From Williamsia sp. DF01-3 (GTDB taxonomy: Bacteria; Actinomycetota; Actinomycetes; Mycobacteriales; Mycobacteriaceae): 64,000 nt of DNA. The number at the start of each line of letters is the position of its first letter. The stretch's first letter is position 1. The stretch covers positions 310,001 through 374,000 of the forward strand of contig NZ_JALKFS010000005.1 in NCBI RefSeq assembly GCF_023051145.1, written 5' to 3'. The notes below the pieces were generated by a model. That model searched no databases. It was not told where the DNA came from and was given only the letters and a program-made list of their open reading frames with translations. This document shows, in pieces, positions 36,793 through 46,742 of this stretch. A program made the position numbers and the translations under genes.

Positions 36793-37980
36793 CTACTTCC
36801 GGACGATGTCGAAGAGAAGGCCTTCGAGCGTGACCCCGGGGGCAAAAGAGAAGGCGATGCCCGTGCTGACCTTGTTGTCGTCGGAGGTTCGCTTGGCCAT
36901 CTGCTCGAGAACGAAGATGAGCGAGACGCTGAGCATGTTTCCGTAGCGCGCCAGGATGTCCCAGCTCGCTTTGGCACAGGCCGGGTCGAGGCCGAGGGAA
37001 TGCGCCGATTCATCGATGATCTTCGGTCCGCCGGGGTGGATTGCCCACAGGTCGATGTCGGACTTACCGAGTCCGTGGGACCGGAGAATCGCGCTGATCA
37101 CCGGATCGACACCCCGATAGATGTAACCCGGGAGATCCTCGGCCAGTTCGCAGGTGATCCCGTTGTGGTTGACGCCCAACACGATTCCGTCCTCGGCGCC
37201 GTCCAGCAGGTGGCTGAACGTCTCGCGGATGACGATGTTCCCGGCCGGGATCGGGTGGCGGACCTCGCTGGCACCGACCACCACCGCGCCGCAGCCATCG
37301 CCGAACAGACTGTGGGTGATGACCTCGTTGATGTCGTCGGCGAATACGGCGTTGACCGACGAGATCTCCAGGCAGATGACAAGGGCCTTCTTGTCAGGAT
37401 TGGCTCGCACGTAGTCCGTCGCCATCCGGATACCGTTCATCGCTGCAGCGCAGCCCATGAAGTTGACCACCACACGACTGGTCGTGCGGGGCAGGCCCAG
37501 TTCCTTGATCACAGCCACATCCACCCCGGGAGCGATGAATCCGGTGCTCGTGACGAATACCAAGAGGCCGACCTGGACCTCACCGGGAACGGCACCGAGC
37601 GCACGACGCGCGACGTCGACTGCCAACGGCGCGGCGTGTTCGAGGTACAAGCTCATGCGCTCGCGGATGGTCGCGCGTTTCTGACTGAAGGCCCTGAACT
37701 CGGGATCGGTCGGGTTGATTGCCAGGTGTCGCTCGTTGATCCGCGTCTTGTCGTACACCCGCCAGATGCGCTCGCGCTGCTTCGGATCGTCGAACAGTGC
37801 GGCGACCTCATCGGCGGCTTCGCGCTGGGTGAAGACCTGGTCGGGTGCGCCGGTGGCGATTCCTTCGATGACCGCAACCGTGGTCGGCGGAGCAGGCGGA
37901 AATGTCGGCCGGGCCACCGGGTGGCGGCCCACATAGGTGGAGTGTGGTCCGGTGAGCGGGTGCTCTGGGATGACGGTCAT
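36793..37980 (-). CDS. Type III polyketide synthase
   Basis: A 395-residue chalcone/stilbene-synthase-type enzyme with the complete triad: Cys177 in VVNFMGCAAAMNG, His315 in WAIHPGGPKI and Asn348 in RYGNML. It is similar in type to PKS10/PKS11/PKS18 of M. tuberculosis, which extend long acyl-CoA starters with malonyl-CoA to alkylpyrones or resorcinols. ATG 37980 has AAAGGAAC upstream. It lies between a cyt-b5 desaturase and an exporter in one operon, suggesting that a desaturated fatty acyl starter is used and the product leaves the cell. Confidence 0.92.
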   Translation of the reverse strand: MTVIPEHPLTGPHSTYVGRHPVARPTFPPAPPTTVAVIEGIATGAPDQVFTQREAADEVAALFDDPKQRERIWRVYDKTRINERHLAINPTDPEFRAFSQKRATIRERMSLYLEHAAPLAVDVARRALGAVPGEVQVGLLVFVTSTGFIAPGVDVAVIKELGLPRTTSRVVVNFMGCAAAMNGIRMATDYVRANPDKKALVICLEISSVNAVFADDINEVITHSLFGDGCGAVVVGASEVRHPIPAGNIVIRETFSHLLDGAEDGIVLGVNHNGITCELAEDLPGYIYRGVDPVISAILRSHGLGKSDIDLWAIHPGGPKIIDESAHSLGLDPACAKASWDILARYGNMLSVSLIFVLEQMAKRTSDDNKVSTGIAFSFAPGVTLEGLLFDIVRK

Positions 37981-38028
37981 GGGAGTTCCTTTCAGGTGCA
38001 ATGATGTTGTGATGCAATATGTTCGGGT

Positions 38029-39522
38029 TCAAACCGTTCCGAGGCCGGTGAATCCCTTGATGGTGTAGTCGGCACAGGTCTTGAGCGCCGCAGGTGAGAA
38101 GTGTTCGCGGAAGAACCCCCAGCCGTGTTCTTGGGCCGGCCGCGACCGCGATCCCAGGTAGACACGGCACTGTTTGGGCAATCGGTCGGTGACGAAGCTC
38201 TTGGCGGGCAGCCACTCGACCCCGAACGCCGCGGACTCCTCGCGCACCACGTCCTCGGTGGCGATGTTGGCGAAACCGCTGCGCTGGAACGGGAGTACGT
38301 GGTGGACGCGGTGCGAGCTCAGGCCGGCAGACAGGAAGCAGTCGATGTAACGGTTGCCGACGATTTTCAAGTCGTAGGCCTTCTCGAGCTGATCCACCGC
38401 CCAGTCGTCGGTGTCGATGTCGGGATGTTCGTGTGCGTCGGTGTCGAAATCATGGCTGGCGACGATGAGGAATGTGCTGAACCACAGTGTTGCGACGAAC
38501 TGCAGAACCCAGGCCCACACATCACCCATCGCGATGAAGACCACGAGTTCGGAGATCAACAGAGCCCTGACACCGAAGGCACCGATGAAGTGGGGCAGGC
38601 CGCCCTTCCACGACCCATACATGTCGGCGATGCCGACCTGCCGGGTGAGTTTGCAGATTTCCAGCAACCGAACCACCATGCCCGTCGCGGTATGGCCGAA
38701 CTTGTGGACGGTGTGGATGGGCACCCGGAACCACCTGGGCAGATCCATCATGAAGGTGAAGACGTTCTTCTTGATGTCCACTTCGCTCTGCGTGTGCGGA
38801 TGATGTAGCAGTGCATGGCCATCCGCGGTGACAAACGACAGCGCGACGTAGTTGACGTCGAAGGCGCTGACAAACGCCTTTGTCAGCCCTTTCTGGGGAC
38901 GATGGATCGCATAGTGTCCGTAGCCGGCGATGCCGCAGCGCAGCACCACCATTGCAATCACGAAGGCGGGCAACGGCATCCAGCTGGCATCGAACAGCCG
39001 GAGTGCCTGTACCGCGAAGTAGGCGACCACCAGGCCGATCACCACAACGTTGAACACCGTGTCCATCCGCTTCAGACGGGCGGCCAGCTCGGGTTCCTTG
39101 AGCCTGGCCTTGATCCTGTGGAGGAGATCGTTCTTGTCGTCGAAGCGAAAGTGCGGGGTGTCGCGCCAGCTGTCGAAGTTCTCCTTGAAGAGGAAGTCGG
39201 GGGCATTGGCCTTCGGGTGGATGTCCTCGACGACGGCGTCACGATCCAGCGCATACTTCTGGAGCATCCGCTCGATCTTCTCCGGATCACGGTGGTACGA
39301 ACCGATGATGGAGGTGATGTCACGGTTCTTGGTACGTCCGATGAAGAACTCGCCACCGGGATGCTTGGAGATCCAGTCGGTCAGGTCGTAGGCGCGCCCT
39401 CGATAGACCCAGACGTTCGCGAGCCGAGGCCCGCCGTCGGGACCGGGCATCCTGCCGAGATCATGATCCTCCGCCGGCTGGTCGAGGTCGGTGGCCTCAT
39501 CCCCGACATGGGTGTCAGTCAT
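38029..39522 (-). CDS. Cytochrome b5-fused fatty-acid desaturase
   Basis: A 497-residue protein. The N-terminal cytochrome b5-like domain (about 33-100) has HPGG (His54) and a second candidate heme ligand at His77. The membrane desaturase/hydroxylase domain follows with histidine boxes H203-YAI-H207, H236-ALL-H240-H241 and H404-RV-H407-H408, plus several hydrophobic helices. The fused cytochrome supplies electrons for O2-dependent desaturation or hydroxylation of an acyl chain. First gene of the operon leading to the type III polyketide synthase (48-bp gap). The start could also be 7 codons upstream at 39543. Confidence 0.85.
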   Translation of the reverse strand: MTDTHVGDEATDLDQPAEDHDLGRMPGPDGGPRLANVWVYRGRAYDLTDWISKHPGGEFFIGRTKNRDITSIIGSYHRDPEKIERMLQKYALDRDAVVEDIHPKANAPDFLFKENFDSWRDTPHFRFDDKNDLLHRIKARLKEPELAARLKRMDTVFNVVVIGLVVAYFAVQALRLFDASWMPLPAFVIAMVVLRCGIAGYGHYAIHRPQKGLTKAFVSAFDVNYVALSFVTADGHALLHHPHTQSEVDIKKNVFTFMMDLPRWFRVPIHTVHKFGHTATGMVVRLLEICKLTRQVGIADMYGSWKGGLPHFIGAFGVRALLISELVVFIAMGDVWAWVLQFVATLWFSTFLIVASHDFDTDAHEHPDIDTDDWAVDQLEKAYDLKIVGNRYIDCFLSAGLSSHRVHHVLPFQRSGFANIATEDVVREESAAFGVEWLPAKSFVTDRLPKQCRVYLGSRSRPAQEHGWGFFREHFSPAALKTCADYTIKGFTGLGTV

Positions 39523-39682
39523 GCGCTGTCCTTCGTGTGTCACACCGTCCGTTTGGGGACGGCCTCTGCCTCAGTCGGGGATAGGAGGCAGGGCCATGCC
39601 GGAATGTTCCCGAGCCGTGCACCGACGTGAATTCAAATGACCGACTTCCGGGGTCGCCGGCGGTCCACTAGCGTCCGTCACC

Positions 39683-40474
39683 ATGCCGAATCAACCCAGC
39701 CCAGCGCGGACCGTCCGTTCGCGAACCACCCTCGTCGCGGCCGCCGCCGCCCTGTCGCTCTCTGCCGTGTTGCTCACCGCATGCGGTGGTGGGTCGAACT
39801 CCGATCCCACTACTACACAGTCGATTCCGCCCGTTTTGGAGAGTTCACGGGAGGCCCCGCCGTCGGTGGCGGTGTCCGATCCCACCGCGGTCGTCGAGCA
39901 GAGTTCTCAGACGACACGAATGATGAACTCGGTACACATCGTGCTGGATGTCAGCGATTCGATCGACAGTCTGCCGATCCAGAATCTGAACGGCGACGTG
40001 ACCAACCGCCCCGCTGTCGCAGCGCAGGGTGACGGCGAGTTCCGGATCAACAACAACCTGTCGCAGTCGGAGTTCATCGTCTCCGAGGGCAACCTCTACA
40101 CCAAGGGTGACGGCGGCACCGAGTACACGAACATGGGACCGGCGAACCGTATCTACGACCCCGCGGTGATCCTCGACAAAGACCTCGGGTTGGCGAATGT
40201 GATTGCCAAGGTGCAGGATCCGACCTCTGCCGGCACCGAGGAGATCAACGGAGTCAAGGCAATCAAGGTGGAGGGCACCATTGCCAGTGCCGAGCTCAAG
40301 CCGATCCTCCCCGAGATCGACAAGACACAACCCACCCTGCCGATCACCCTGTGGGTGGCCGCCGAGGCGCCGTACAACCTCGTCCAGGCGACCATCACCG
40401 TCGATGACGGAAAGGTGGACATCATCACCTCTGATTGGCAGAAGCCGTTCACCATCGCCAGCCCACAGCAGTGA
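39683..40474 (+). CDS. LppX/LprAFG-family lipoprotein
   Basis: A 263-residue lipoprotein with a signal peptide and lipobox LTAC (Cys34), followed by a Gly/Ser linker. The mature domain (HIVLDVSDSI..., GDGEFRINNN, LPITLWVAAEAPYNLVQATI, WQKPFTI) fits LprG/LppX proteins, which carry triacylated lipids across the periplasm in mycobacteria. Its stop overlaps a GTG of the downstream FHA-ABC gene, so the two are probably co-expressed and may act in export of the same lipid. Confidence 0.85.
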   Translation: MPNQPSPARTVRSRTTLVAAAAALSLSAVLLTACGGGSNSDPTTTQSIPPVLESSREAPPSVAVSDPTAVVEQSSQTTRMMNSVHIVLDVSDSIDSLPIQNLNGDVTNRPAVAAQGDGEFRINNNLSQSEFIVSEGNLYTKGDGGTEYTNMGPANRIYDPAVILDKDLGLANVIAKVQDPTSAGTEEINGVKAIKVEGTIASAELKPILPEIDKTQPTLPITLWVAAEAPYNLVQATITVDDGKVDIITSDWQKPFTIASPQQ

Positions 40475-40485
40475 CGAGTGGTGAG

Positions 40486-42780
40486 ATGACCGCGCCCACA
40501 CGGACCGAGCTGCAGGTGTGGGTCGACGGTGTGCCCCGCTCGGTACGACCGGCCCCGCAGCTGGCCATCGGCCGGGTACCCGAATGCGACATCACCGTCG
40601 ACCATCCGCTCATCTCTCGGCGCCACGCGATGGTGAGCTGGCAGGGCGGCTGGATCGTGACCGACGAGGGCAGCACCAACGGTCTCTATCTCGACGGCCG
40701 GCGTGTGCAATCCGTGCCGGTGGGCCGTGGTCAGCAGATTCGCCTCGGTGACCCCCACAACGGCCCGCTCCTCCAGATCCGGGTGGTCGAGAGCATCGCG
40801 CCCGCGAATATGCCGCACCTGCAGGCCATTGCGCAGAACCAGTCGCCGCCACCGCAGCGCGAGGCCATGGACATCGCCCGTGGTTCCACGGTTCGCATCG
40901 GGCGCACACCCGACAACGACATCGTGGTCAGCGATGTGCTCGCCTCGCGTCGTCACGCCCAGATGATCAGCGGACCTCAGGGGCTGCTGATCGAAGACCT
41001 ACGCAGTGTCAACGGGACCTACGTCAATGGTCGCCGCGTGATGCGACACCAGCTGACCGACGGCGACGTGGTGACCATCGGCAACAGCGACTTCGTGGTC
41101 ACCGAGGGCAAACTCGTCCGCGGGCAGGACCAGTCGGTGGTCGCCGGCGGTGTCCACGTCAGCTCGGTCAGCCTCACGGTCGACCGCAAACAACTCATCA
41201 GCGACATCGAGTTCAGCGCTGCGCCAGGTACTCTCACCGCAATCATCGGACCGTCGGGCGCCGGGAAGTCCACCGTCTCCCGAATAGTGTCCGGTGCCGG
41301 ACATCCCACCGCCGGCCAGGTCACCTTCGAAGGTCGGAGCGTCCACGAGGAGTACGAAGCCCTGCGAACGCGCATCGGCATGGTCCCGCAGGACGACGTG
41401 CTGCACGGACGACTGACCCTGCGCCAGGCCCTGCGCTACGCCGCGCAGTTGCGACTGCCACCGGACATGTCCCGTGCCGACCGCGACGCCGTGATCGACG
41501 GGGTGCTCGCCGAGTTGCAACTGACCGAGCACACCGGCACCCGCATCGACAAACTGTCAGGGGGACAACGTAAACGGGCATCGGTGGCGATGGAGCTGCT
41601 GACCGGTCCTGCGCTTCTCATCCTCGACGAACCGACCTCTGGCCTCGACCCGGCGCTCGACCGCCAGGTGATGCAGACCTTGCGCCGACTCGCCGACGCA
41701 GGCCGGGTTGTCATAGTGGTCACCCACTCCGTGGCGCATCTTTCGATCTGCGATCAGGTCCTGCTGTTGGCCCCCGGCGGTAAGACAGCATTCTGTGGTC
41801 CGCCGGAGTCGGTGAATGCCGCGATGGGGACCGGTGATTGGGCGGAGATATTCGCGTATGTCGCGGCACGACCCGATGAAGCGGCGACCCGATACCGGTC
41901 GACGGCGCTGCGCCGCCGACCACCGCAACCCCCACCGCCATCAACGCCGCGGCCACGACCCCGCCAGACCAGCGCCTTCCGGCAGGTCAGTACGATCGCA
42001 CGTCGTCAGATACGCCTGATCTTCGCCGACAGAGGCTATCTGATGTTCCTGATCTTGCTTCCCGTTGTCCTGGGGGCACTCACCCTGGTGATCCCGGGGT
42101 CGGCAGGTTTCGGTCTGAACGCTCCCGGCACCACCGAGACACTGCAGATCCTGGTGGTGCTGTCGATCGGCGCCACATTCATGGGCTCGGCGCTCACGGT
42201 GCGCGACCTCGTCGGCGAGCGGTCCATCTTCGAGCGAGAACGTGCCGTCGGCTTACGGCCAGGTGCGTACCTCACCGCCAAGGTGATCGTGTTCGCCTTC
42301 GCCGCCATCGCACAGACGGTGATCATGCTCGTCATCACCTATGCCGGTCGGGGCACACCGGGCAAGGGCGTATACCTGCCTGGTGCAATCGAACTCGGCA
42401 TCGACCTCGCACTGCTCACCTGCATCGGGGCGCTCATCGGCCTGGCGATCTCGGCGACGGTCCGCACCCCGGAACAGACGATGCCGCCGCTTGTGGTGGT
42501 GGTGATGGTGCAGTTGGTCTTCTGCGGCGGGCTCTTCGCCCTCCACGATCGGATGGGCCTCGAGCAGCTTGCCTGGCTTGTCCCCGCCCGGTGGGGTTTT
42601 GCCGCCGCGGCGTCCACCGTGGAGGTCCAATGGACGACCCCTGGTGCCGCCACCGAGGACGAACCGATGTGGAAACACGATATGGCAACCCTCGGCCTGA
42701 GTTACGGCGTCCTCGGGGTCATCGCGCTGCTGCTACTGGTGTTCATCTACAGCCGTCTGCGACTCAAGCGATCAGCCTGA
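40486..42780 (+). CDS. FHA-FHA-ABC exporter (Rv1747-like)
   Basis: A 764-residue fusion. Two FHA phosphothreonine-binding domains come first (about 15-85, RVPECDITVDHPLISRRHA; about 125-195, RTPDNDIVVSDVLASRRHA). An ABC ATPase follows (Walker A GPSGAGKS about residue 255, signature LSGGQRKR, Walker B LLILDEPTSGLDP) with a six-helix ABC-2 domain after about residue 520. Rv1747 of M. tuberculosis has this layout, is phosphorylated by PknF and exports cell-wall lipid or glycolipid. GTG 40471, overlapping the lipoprotein stop, is an alternative start. Confidence 0.92.
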   Translation: MTAPTRTELQVWVDGVPRSVRPAPQLAIGRVPECDITVDHPLISRRHAMVSWQGGWIVTDEGSTNGLYLDGRRVQSVPVGRGQQIRLGDPHNGPLLQIRVVESIAPANMPHLQAIAQNQSPPPQREAMDIARGSTVRIGRTPDNDIVVSDVLASRRHAQMISGPQGLLIEDLRSVNGTYVNGRRVMRHQLTDGDVVTIGNSDFVVTEGKLVRGQDQSVVAGGVHVSSVSLTVDRKQLISDIEFSAAPGTLTAIIGPSGAGKSTVSRIVSGAGHPTAGQVTFEGRSVHEEYEALRTRIGMVPQDDVLHGRLTLRQALRYAAQLRLPPDMSRADRDAVIDGVLAELQLTEHTGTRIDKLSGGQRKRASVAMELLTGPALLILDEPTSGLDPALDRQVMQTLRRLADAGRVVIVVTHSVAHLSICDQVLLLAPGGKTAFCGPPESVNAAMGTGDWAEIFAYVAARPDEAATRYRSTALRRRPPQPPPPSTPRPRPRQTSAFRQVSTIARRQIRLIFADRGYLMFLILLPVVLGALTLVIPGSAGFGLNAPGTTETLQILVVLSIGATFMGSALTVRDLVGERSIFERERAVGLRPGAYLTAKVIVFAFAAIAQTVIMLVITYAGRGTPGKGVYLPGAIELGIDLALLTCIGALIGLAISATVRTPEQTMPPLVVVVMVQLVFCGGLFALHDRMGLEQLAWLVPARWGFAAAASTVEVQWTTPGAATEDEPMWKHDMATLGLSYGVLGVIALLLLVFIYSRLRLKRSA

Positions 42781-42879
42781 AGCCACGACCCGTCGCTCCG
42801 GGATGCGGTCGCGATAAGGTGCAGAAAGCCGTGGCCCAGTGGAGGGTCCGCGAATCGCAGACGATTGGTGGGGTTGTTC

Positions 42880-43320
42880 ATGGGAGTTGTCCGACACAGT
42901 TCCGAGGTGAAGGCGACGCGAGAACGAGCCTTTGCCTATGTCAACGACCACCGGCACGTCCCGGATTGGATGTTCGGTGTCAAGAAGTTCGAACCGGTGT
43001 CGGAGACCATCTACGGGCTCGGAGCCACGTTCGACGTCGTCATGAACGTCGGCCCCAAGGCCCTCAAGGCCACCCTCGAGGTCACCGAGTTCGTGGAGAA
43101 CGAGATCGTTCGCCTGGAGTCGATCAATGGCTTCTCCGCCGCCACAGTGTGGCGTTTCGAGGACTCCGGTGCCGGCACGGCCGTCGAGGCGGAGCTGTCG
43201 TACGACCTCCCTGGGGGCATCGCCGGTCGCGCTCTGGGCGCGATCATCGAGCCCGTCGTGGGACAGGCTGTACGCCACACCGACTCAGCGTTGCGGTCCC
43301 AGTTGGACAAGCCCGCCTGA
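42880..43320 (+). CDS. SRPBCC (polyketide cyclase/START-like) family protein
   Basis: A 146-residue SRPBCC protein starting MGVVRHSSEVKATRERAFAYVNDHRHVPDW. It has the typical first helix and cavity strands (RLESINGFSAATVWRFED, GTAVEAELSYDLPGG) and a long C-terminal helix (ALGAIIEPVVGQAVRHTDSALRSQL). These bind hydrophobic ligands; ligand unknown. The stop overlaps a terminator shared with the convergent leuS gene. An upstream in-frame ATG at 42865 is possible. Confidence 0.8.
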   Translation: MGVVRHSSEVKATRERAFAYVNDHRHVPDWMFGVKKFEPVSETIYGLGATFDVVMNVGPKALKATLEVTEFVENEIVRLESINGFSAATVWRFEDSGAGTAVEAELSYDLPGGIAGRALGAIIEPVVGQAVRHTDSALRSQLDKPA

Positions 43321-43338
43321 CGAAAGGGCGGGCTTGTC
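43306..43338. terminator. Bidirectional terminator between the SRPBCC gene and leuS
   Basis: GACAAGCCCGCC (43306-43317) and GGCGGGCTTGTC (43327-43338) form a perfect 12-bp stem with a 9-nt loop. It overlaps the end of the SRPBCC gene and lies before the convergent leuS stop. Confidence 0.8.
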
Positions 43339-43356
43339 GCCTGGGTCCACGTCAGG

Positions 43357-46209
43357 TCAAGGGATGATGTTGACCATTCGGCCGGGCACCACGATCACCT
43401 TGCGCGGCTCGCCGTCGAGCAACGGCGCGATCTTCTCATCTGCCAATGCCGTTGCCCGCAGCGTGGCTTCGTCTGCGTCGGCGGCCACCGTCATCCGGCT
43501 GCGGACCTTGCCCTTGACCTGGATCGGGATCTCAATGGTGTCTTCGACCAGCCACTGCGGATCCGGGGTCGGGAACGGCCCGTGGGCCAGCGATCCCTTG
43601 CCGCCCAGCCTGCCCCACAGCTCTTCGGCGATATGCGGCGCGACCGGTGCGAGCATCAACACCAACGGTGATACGGCCTCTCGCGGAGCACCTTTCGGAT
43701 ACTGCTTGGTGAGGTGGTTGGTGAGCTCGATCAGCTTGGCCACCGCGGTGTTGTCGCGCAGGTTCGCGTAGTCCTCCCGAACGCCCTCGATGGTCTTGTT
43801 GAGCAGACGATTGGTTTCATCCGCCAGCGGTTCTTCGGTGACCCGCATGTCGCCGGTTGCCTCATCGACCACCAGGCGCCACGCCCTTTGAAGGAATCGT
43901 TGGGCGCCCACCACGTCTTTGGTCGCCCAGGCGCGGGAGGTGTCGAGCGGACCCATCGACATCTCGTAAACACGCAGGGTGTCGGCGCCGTACTCGCGGC
44001 AGATGTCATCGGGCGCAACGGAATTCTTGAGCGACTTGCCCATTTTCCCGTACTCGCGGTTGACTTCCTGACCCTGGTAGAAGAACTTGCCACCTTCTTC
44101 GGTGACCTCCTCGGCCGGGACGTAGATGCCCCGCGAATCGGTGAACGCGTACGCCTGGATCATTCCCTGGTTGTAGAGACGGCGGTACGGTTCTGCCGAG
44201 GTGACATGTCCGAGGTCGAACAGCACCTTGTGCCAGAAGCGTGAGTACAGCAGGTGCAGCACGGCGTGCTCCACGCCGCCGACGTAGAGGTCGAGGCCAC
44301 CGGGGTCCTGCGGTCCGTGCAACTCGGGACGCGGGCCCATCCAGTAGGCCTCGTTCTCCTTGGCGCACAACTCTTCCGAGTTCTCCGGATCGATGTAGCG
44401 CAACTGATACCAGGAGCTGCCCGCCCACTGCGGCATCACGTTGGTGTCCCGTGTGTAGTCCTTGAGACCATCCCCGAGATCGAGTTCGACATGCACCCAA
44501 TCGGTGGCCTTGGCCAGCGGCGGCGACGGCTCACTGTCAGCATCGTCAGGATCGAAAGAGACTGGCGCATAATCGATCACGTCGGGCAGCTCGACCGGCA
44601 ACATCGAATCCGGGATCGAATGCGGTGCGCCGTTCTCGTCGTAGACGATGGGGAAGGGCTCGCCCCAGTAGCGCTGCCGGGCGAACAGCCAATCGCGCAG
44701 TTTGTACTGGATCGTCCCGCTGCCGGCACCATCGGACTCGAGCCGCTCGATGATCGCCGCCTTGGCGTCCTCCACCGTCATCCCGTCGAGGAATCCGGAG
44801 TTCACCAGCGTTCCGTCACCCGTGTACGCCTGCTCGGCGACACCTTGTTCCGAACCGATAACCTCGATGATCTCCAGACCGAACGACGTCGCGAACTCGT
44901 GGTCGCGGGGGTCGTGGGCCGGCACCGCCATGATGGCGCCGGTGCCGTAACCGATGAGCACGTAGTCGGCGATGAAGATCGGGATCTGTTGTCCGTTGAC
45001 CGGATTCGTCGCGTAGCTGCCGGTGAAGACACCGGTCTTCTCTTTGTTCTCCTGGCGCTCCAGGTCGGATTTGGCCGCGATGGTCTCCCGGTACTTCGCG
45101 ATCGCGGCTGCGGGAGTCGGGGCACCGAAGGTCCACAGCGAGTTGACGTCTGCAGGCCAGGCAGCAGTGGTGAGCTCGTCGACCAGCTTGTGTTCGGGCG
45201 CGAGCACCATGTACGTGGCTCCGAAAAGCGTGTCGGGCCGGGTGGTGAACACCTCGATCTCGTGATCGGTGCCGGGCACACCGAACGACACCTGAGCACC
45301 GCGCGAACGGCCGATCCAGTTGCGCTGCATGGTCTTGACCTTCTCGGGCCAGTCCAGCAGCTCGAGGTCGTCGAGGAGGCGATCGCTGTAGGCGGTGATG
45401 CGCATCATCCACTGGCGCAGGCGTTTACGGAAGACCGGGAAGTTGCCGCGGTCGCTGCGACCGTCCGCGGTGACCTCTTCGTTCGCGAGCACAGTTCCCA
45501 GCCCGGGACACCAGTTGACGAGTGAATCGCTCTGGTAGACCAGCCGGTACTCGTCGATCACGTCGTTGCGGGCGGCCTGGTCCAGCTCCGACCAGGTGCG
45601 GCCGTCCGCCAGGGTGCGGGCGCCCGATTCCAGCTCGGCGATCAGTTCGGGGATACGCCGCGCCTTACCCTGCTCTGCGTCGTACCAGGCGCCGTAGATC
45701 TGCAAGAAGATCCACTGCGTCCAGTGGTAGAACTCTACGTCGGTGGTGGCCACACGGCGCCGCTCGTCGTGACCGAGGCCCAGCCGGCGGATCTGCTCGA
45801 GGTACCGCTCGATGTTGGCCTCGGTGGTGGTGCGCGGATGCGTGCCGGTCTGCACGGCGTACTGCTCTGCGGGCAATCCGAAGGAGTCGAAGCCCATCGT
45901 GTGTAGGACGTTGTAGCCGTTCATCCGGTGATAGCGCGCGTACACATCGGTGGCGATGAAGCCCAGCGGGTGACCGACGTGCAGCCCCGAACCCGACGGG
46001 TACGGGAACATGTCCTGGACGAACAGCTTGGCGTCCGGTCCGCTGAACGACGAGAGGTCGCCGGCCAGTTCACCGGTCGGATTGGGGGCCTCGAAGGTAC
46101 GGCCTTCGGTCCAATTCCGCTGCCAGCGCTCCTCGATCTGCCCGGCCAGGTCCGCGGTATAGCGGTGCTGCAGGGTGTCGTCAGGGCCAGGGGTCGTCGA
46201 ACCAGTCAC
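43357..46209 (-). CDS. leuS: Leucyl-tRNA synthetase
   Basis: A 950-residue class I synthetase. The HIGH motif is in [15 protein letters not shown] and the KMSKS loop reads [14 protein letters not shown]. The editing domain ([18 protein letters not shown], then [16 protein letters not shown]) and anticodon-binding C-terminus ([15 protein letters not shown]) are present. Charges tRNA-Leu with leucine. The start is the GTG of [11 protein letters not shown]; the frame is open 21 codons upstream without an obvious site. A single essential housekeeping gene, useful as a phylogenetic marker for this contig. Confidence 0.98.
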   Translation of the reverse strand: MTGSTTPGPDDTLQHRYTADLAGQIEERWQRNWTEGRTFEAPNPTGELAGDLSSFSGPDAKLFVQDMFPYPSGSGLHVGHPLGFIATDVYARYHRMNGYNVLHTMGFDSFGLPAEQYAVQTGTHPRTTTEANIERYLEQIRRLGLGHDERRRVATTDVEFYHWTQWIFLQIYGAWYDAEQGKARRIPELIAELESGARTLADGRTWSELDQAARNDVIDEYRLVYQSDSLVNWCPGLGTVLANEEVTADGRSDRGNFPVFRKRLRQWMMRITAYSDRLLDDLELLDWPEKVKTMQRNWIGRSRGAQVSFGVPGTDHEIEVFTTRPDTLFGATYMVLAPEHKLVDELTTAAWPADVNSLWTFGAPTPAAAIAKYRETIAAKSDLERQENKEKTGVFTGSYATNPVNGQQIPIFIADYVLIGYGTGAIMAVPAHDPRDHEFATSFGLEIIEVIGSEQGVAEQAYTGDGTLVNSGFLDGMTVEDAKAAIIERLESDGAGSGTIQYKLRDWLFARQRYWGEPFPIVYDENGAPHSIPDSMLPVELPDVIDYAPVSFDPDDADSEPSPPLAKATDWVHVELDLGDGLKDYTRDTNVMPQWAGSSWYQLRYIDPENSEELCAKENEAYWMGPRPELHGPQDPGGLDLYVGGVEHAVLHLLYSRFWHKVLFDLGHVTSAEPYRRLYNQGMIQAYAFTDSRGIYVPAEEVTEEGGKFFYQGQEVNREYGKMGKSLKNSVAPDDICREYGADTLRVYEMSMGPLDTSRAWATKDVVGAQRFLQRAWRLVVDEATGDMRVTEEPLADETNRLLNKTIEGVREDYANLRDNTAVAKLIELTNHLTKQYPKGAPREAVSPLVLMLAPVAPHIAEELWGRLGGKGSLAHGPFPTPDPQWLVEDTIEIPIQVKGKVRSRMTVAADADEATLRATALADEKIAPLLDGEPRKVIVVPGRMVNIIP

Positions 46210-46292
46210 TTGACCAGCGTAAAGCGTTGCTCGCAGCCGCCGTACGCAGGCCTTCCGACGGGCGATTTGCACAGCAATCGTATGGTGGTGGG

Positions 46293-46706
46293 GTGACCAT
46301 CACCGCCTTCATCCTCGCCGCTATCACGCTGGTGCTGGCGCTGATCTTCCTCACGGTGGGTGCCCTCGGCACCACTCGCAAGCTGCCTCGCAACCGGTGG
46401 TTCGGTGTCCGGTCAGCAGAGACCATGCGCAATGACGACGCGTTTGTCGTCGCGAACCGCGTGGCCGGCCCGGGGTTGATCTGCGCCGGCGCCATCCTCG
46501 CGATGGGTGCCATCCTCGCCTTCGCGCTCGGCGGCGGAGCGGGTGTCCTCCTCGCGTTCGCCGCGATCGTGGTGGGTGTGGTCATCGCCGGCGTCATCGG
46601 GTCGTTCGGCATCCGCGCGGCGACCACCGTCGAAGAGCCGGCGTCGGACTGTGGCCAGAGCGGTGGCTGCGCCAGCTGCTCACTGCAGAAGGTGTGCACC
46701 AACTAG
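46293..46706 (+). CDS. SdpI-family membrane protein with Cys-rich tail
   Basis: A 137-residue membrane protein of SdpI/YhfL type. It has helix 1 ([21 protein letters not shown]), the motif [19 protein letters not shown] (conserved RNxxxGxRxxxT in SdpI) and two more helices ([43 protein letters not shown]). The tail ends with five Cys in a short stretch ([16 protein letters not shown]), unusual for the family and perhaps a metal or Fe-S site. Starts with GTG, divergent from leuS. Confidence 0.75.
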   Translation: MTITAFILAAITLVLALIFLTVGALGTTRKLPRNRWFGVRSAETMRNDDAFVVANRVAGPGLICAGAILAMGAILAFALGGGAGVLLAFAAIVVGVVIAGVIGSFGIRAATTVEEPASDCGQSGGCASCSLQKVCTN

Positions 46707-46742
46707 CCACCGGCGCAAACTGTCAGCAGCATCGCGCCCAAG

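Noticed and set aside
36469-38004. Long plus-strand open frame opposite the type III polyketide synthase
   Set aside because: Shadow frame of a well-supported gene; its sequence has the low-complexity Asp/Val/Gly/Arg look of reversed coding DNA.
44254-45525. Plus-strand open frame opposite leuS
   Set aside because: Lies wholly inside leuS, has no recognisable domain and no ribosome site.
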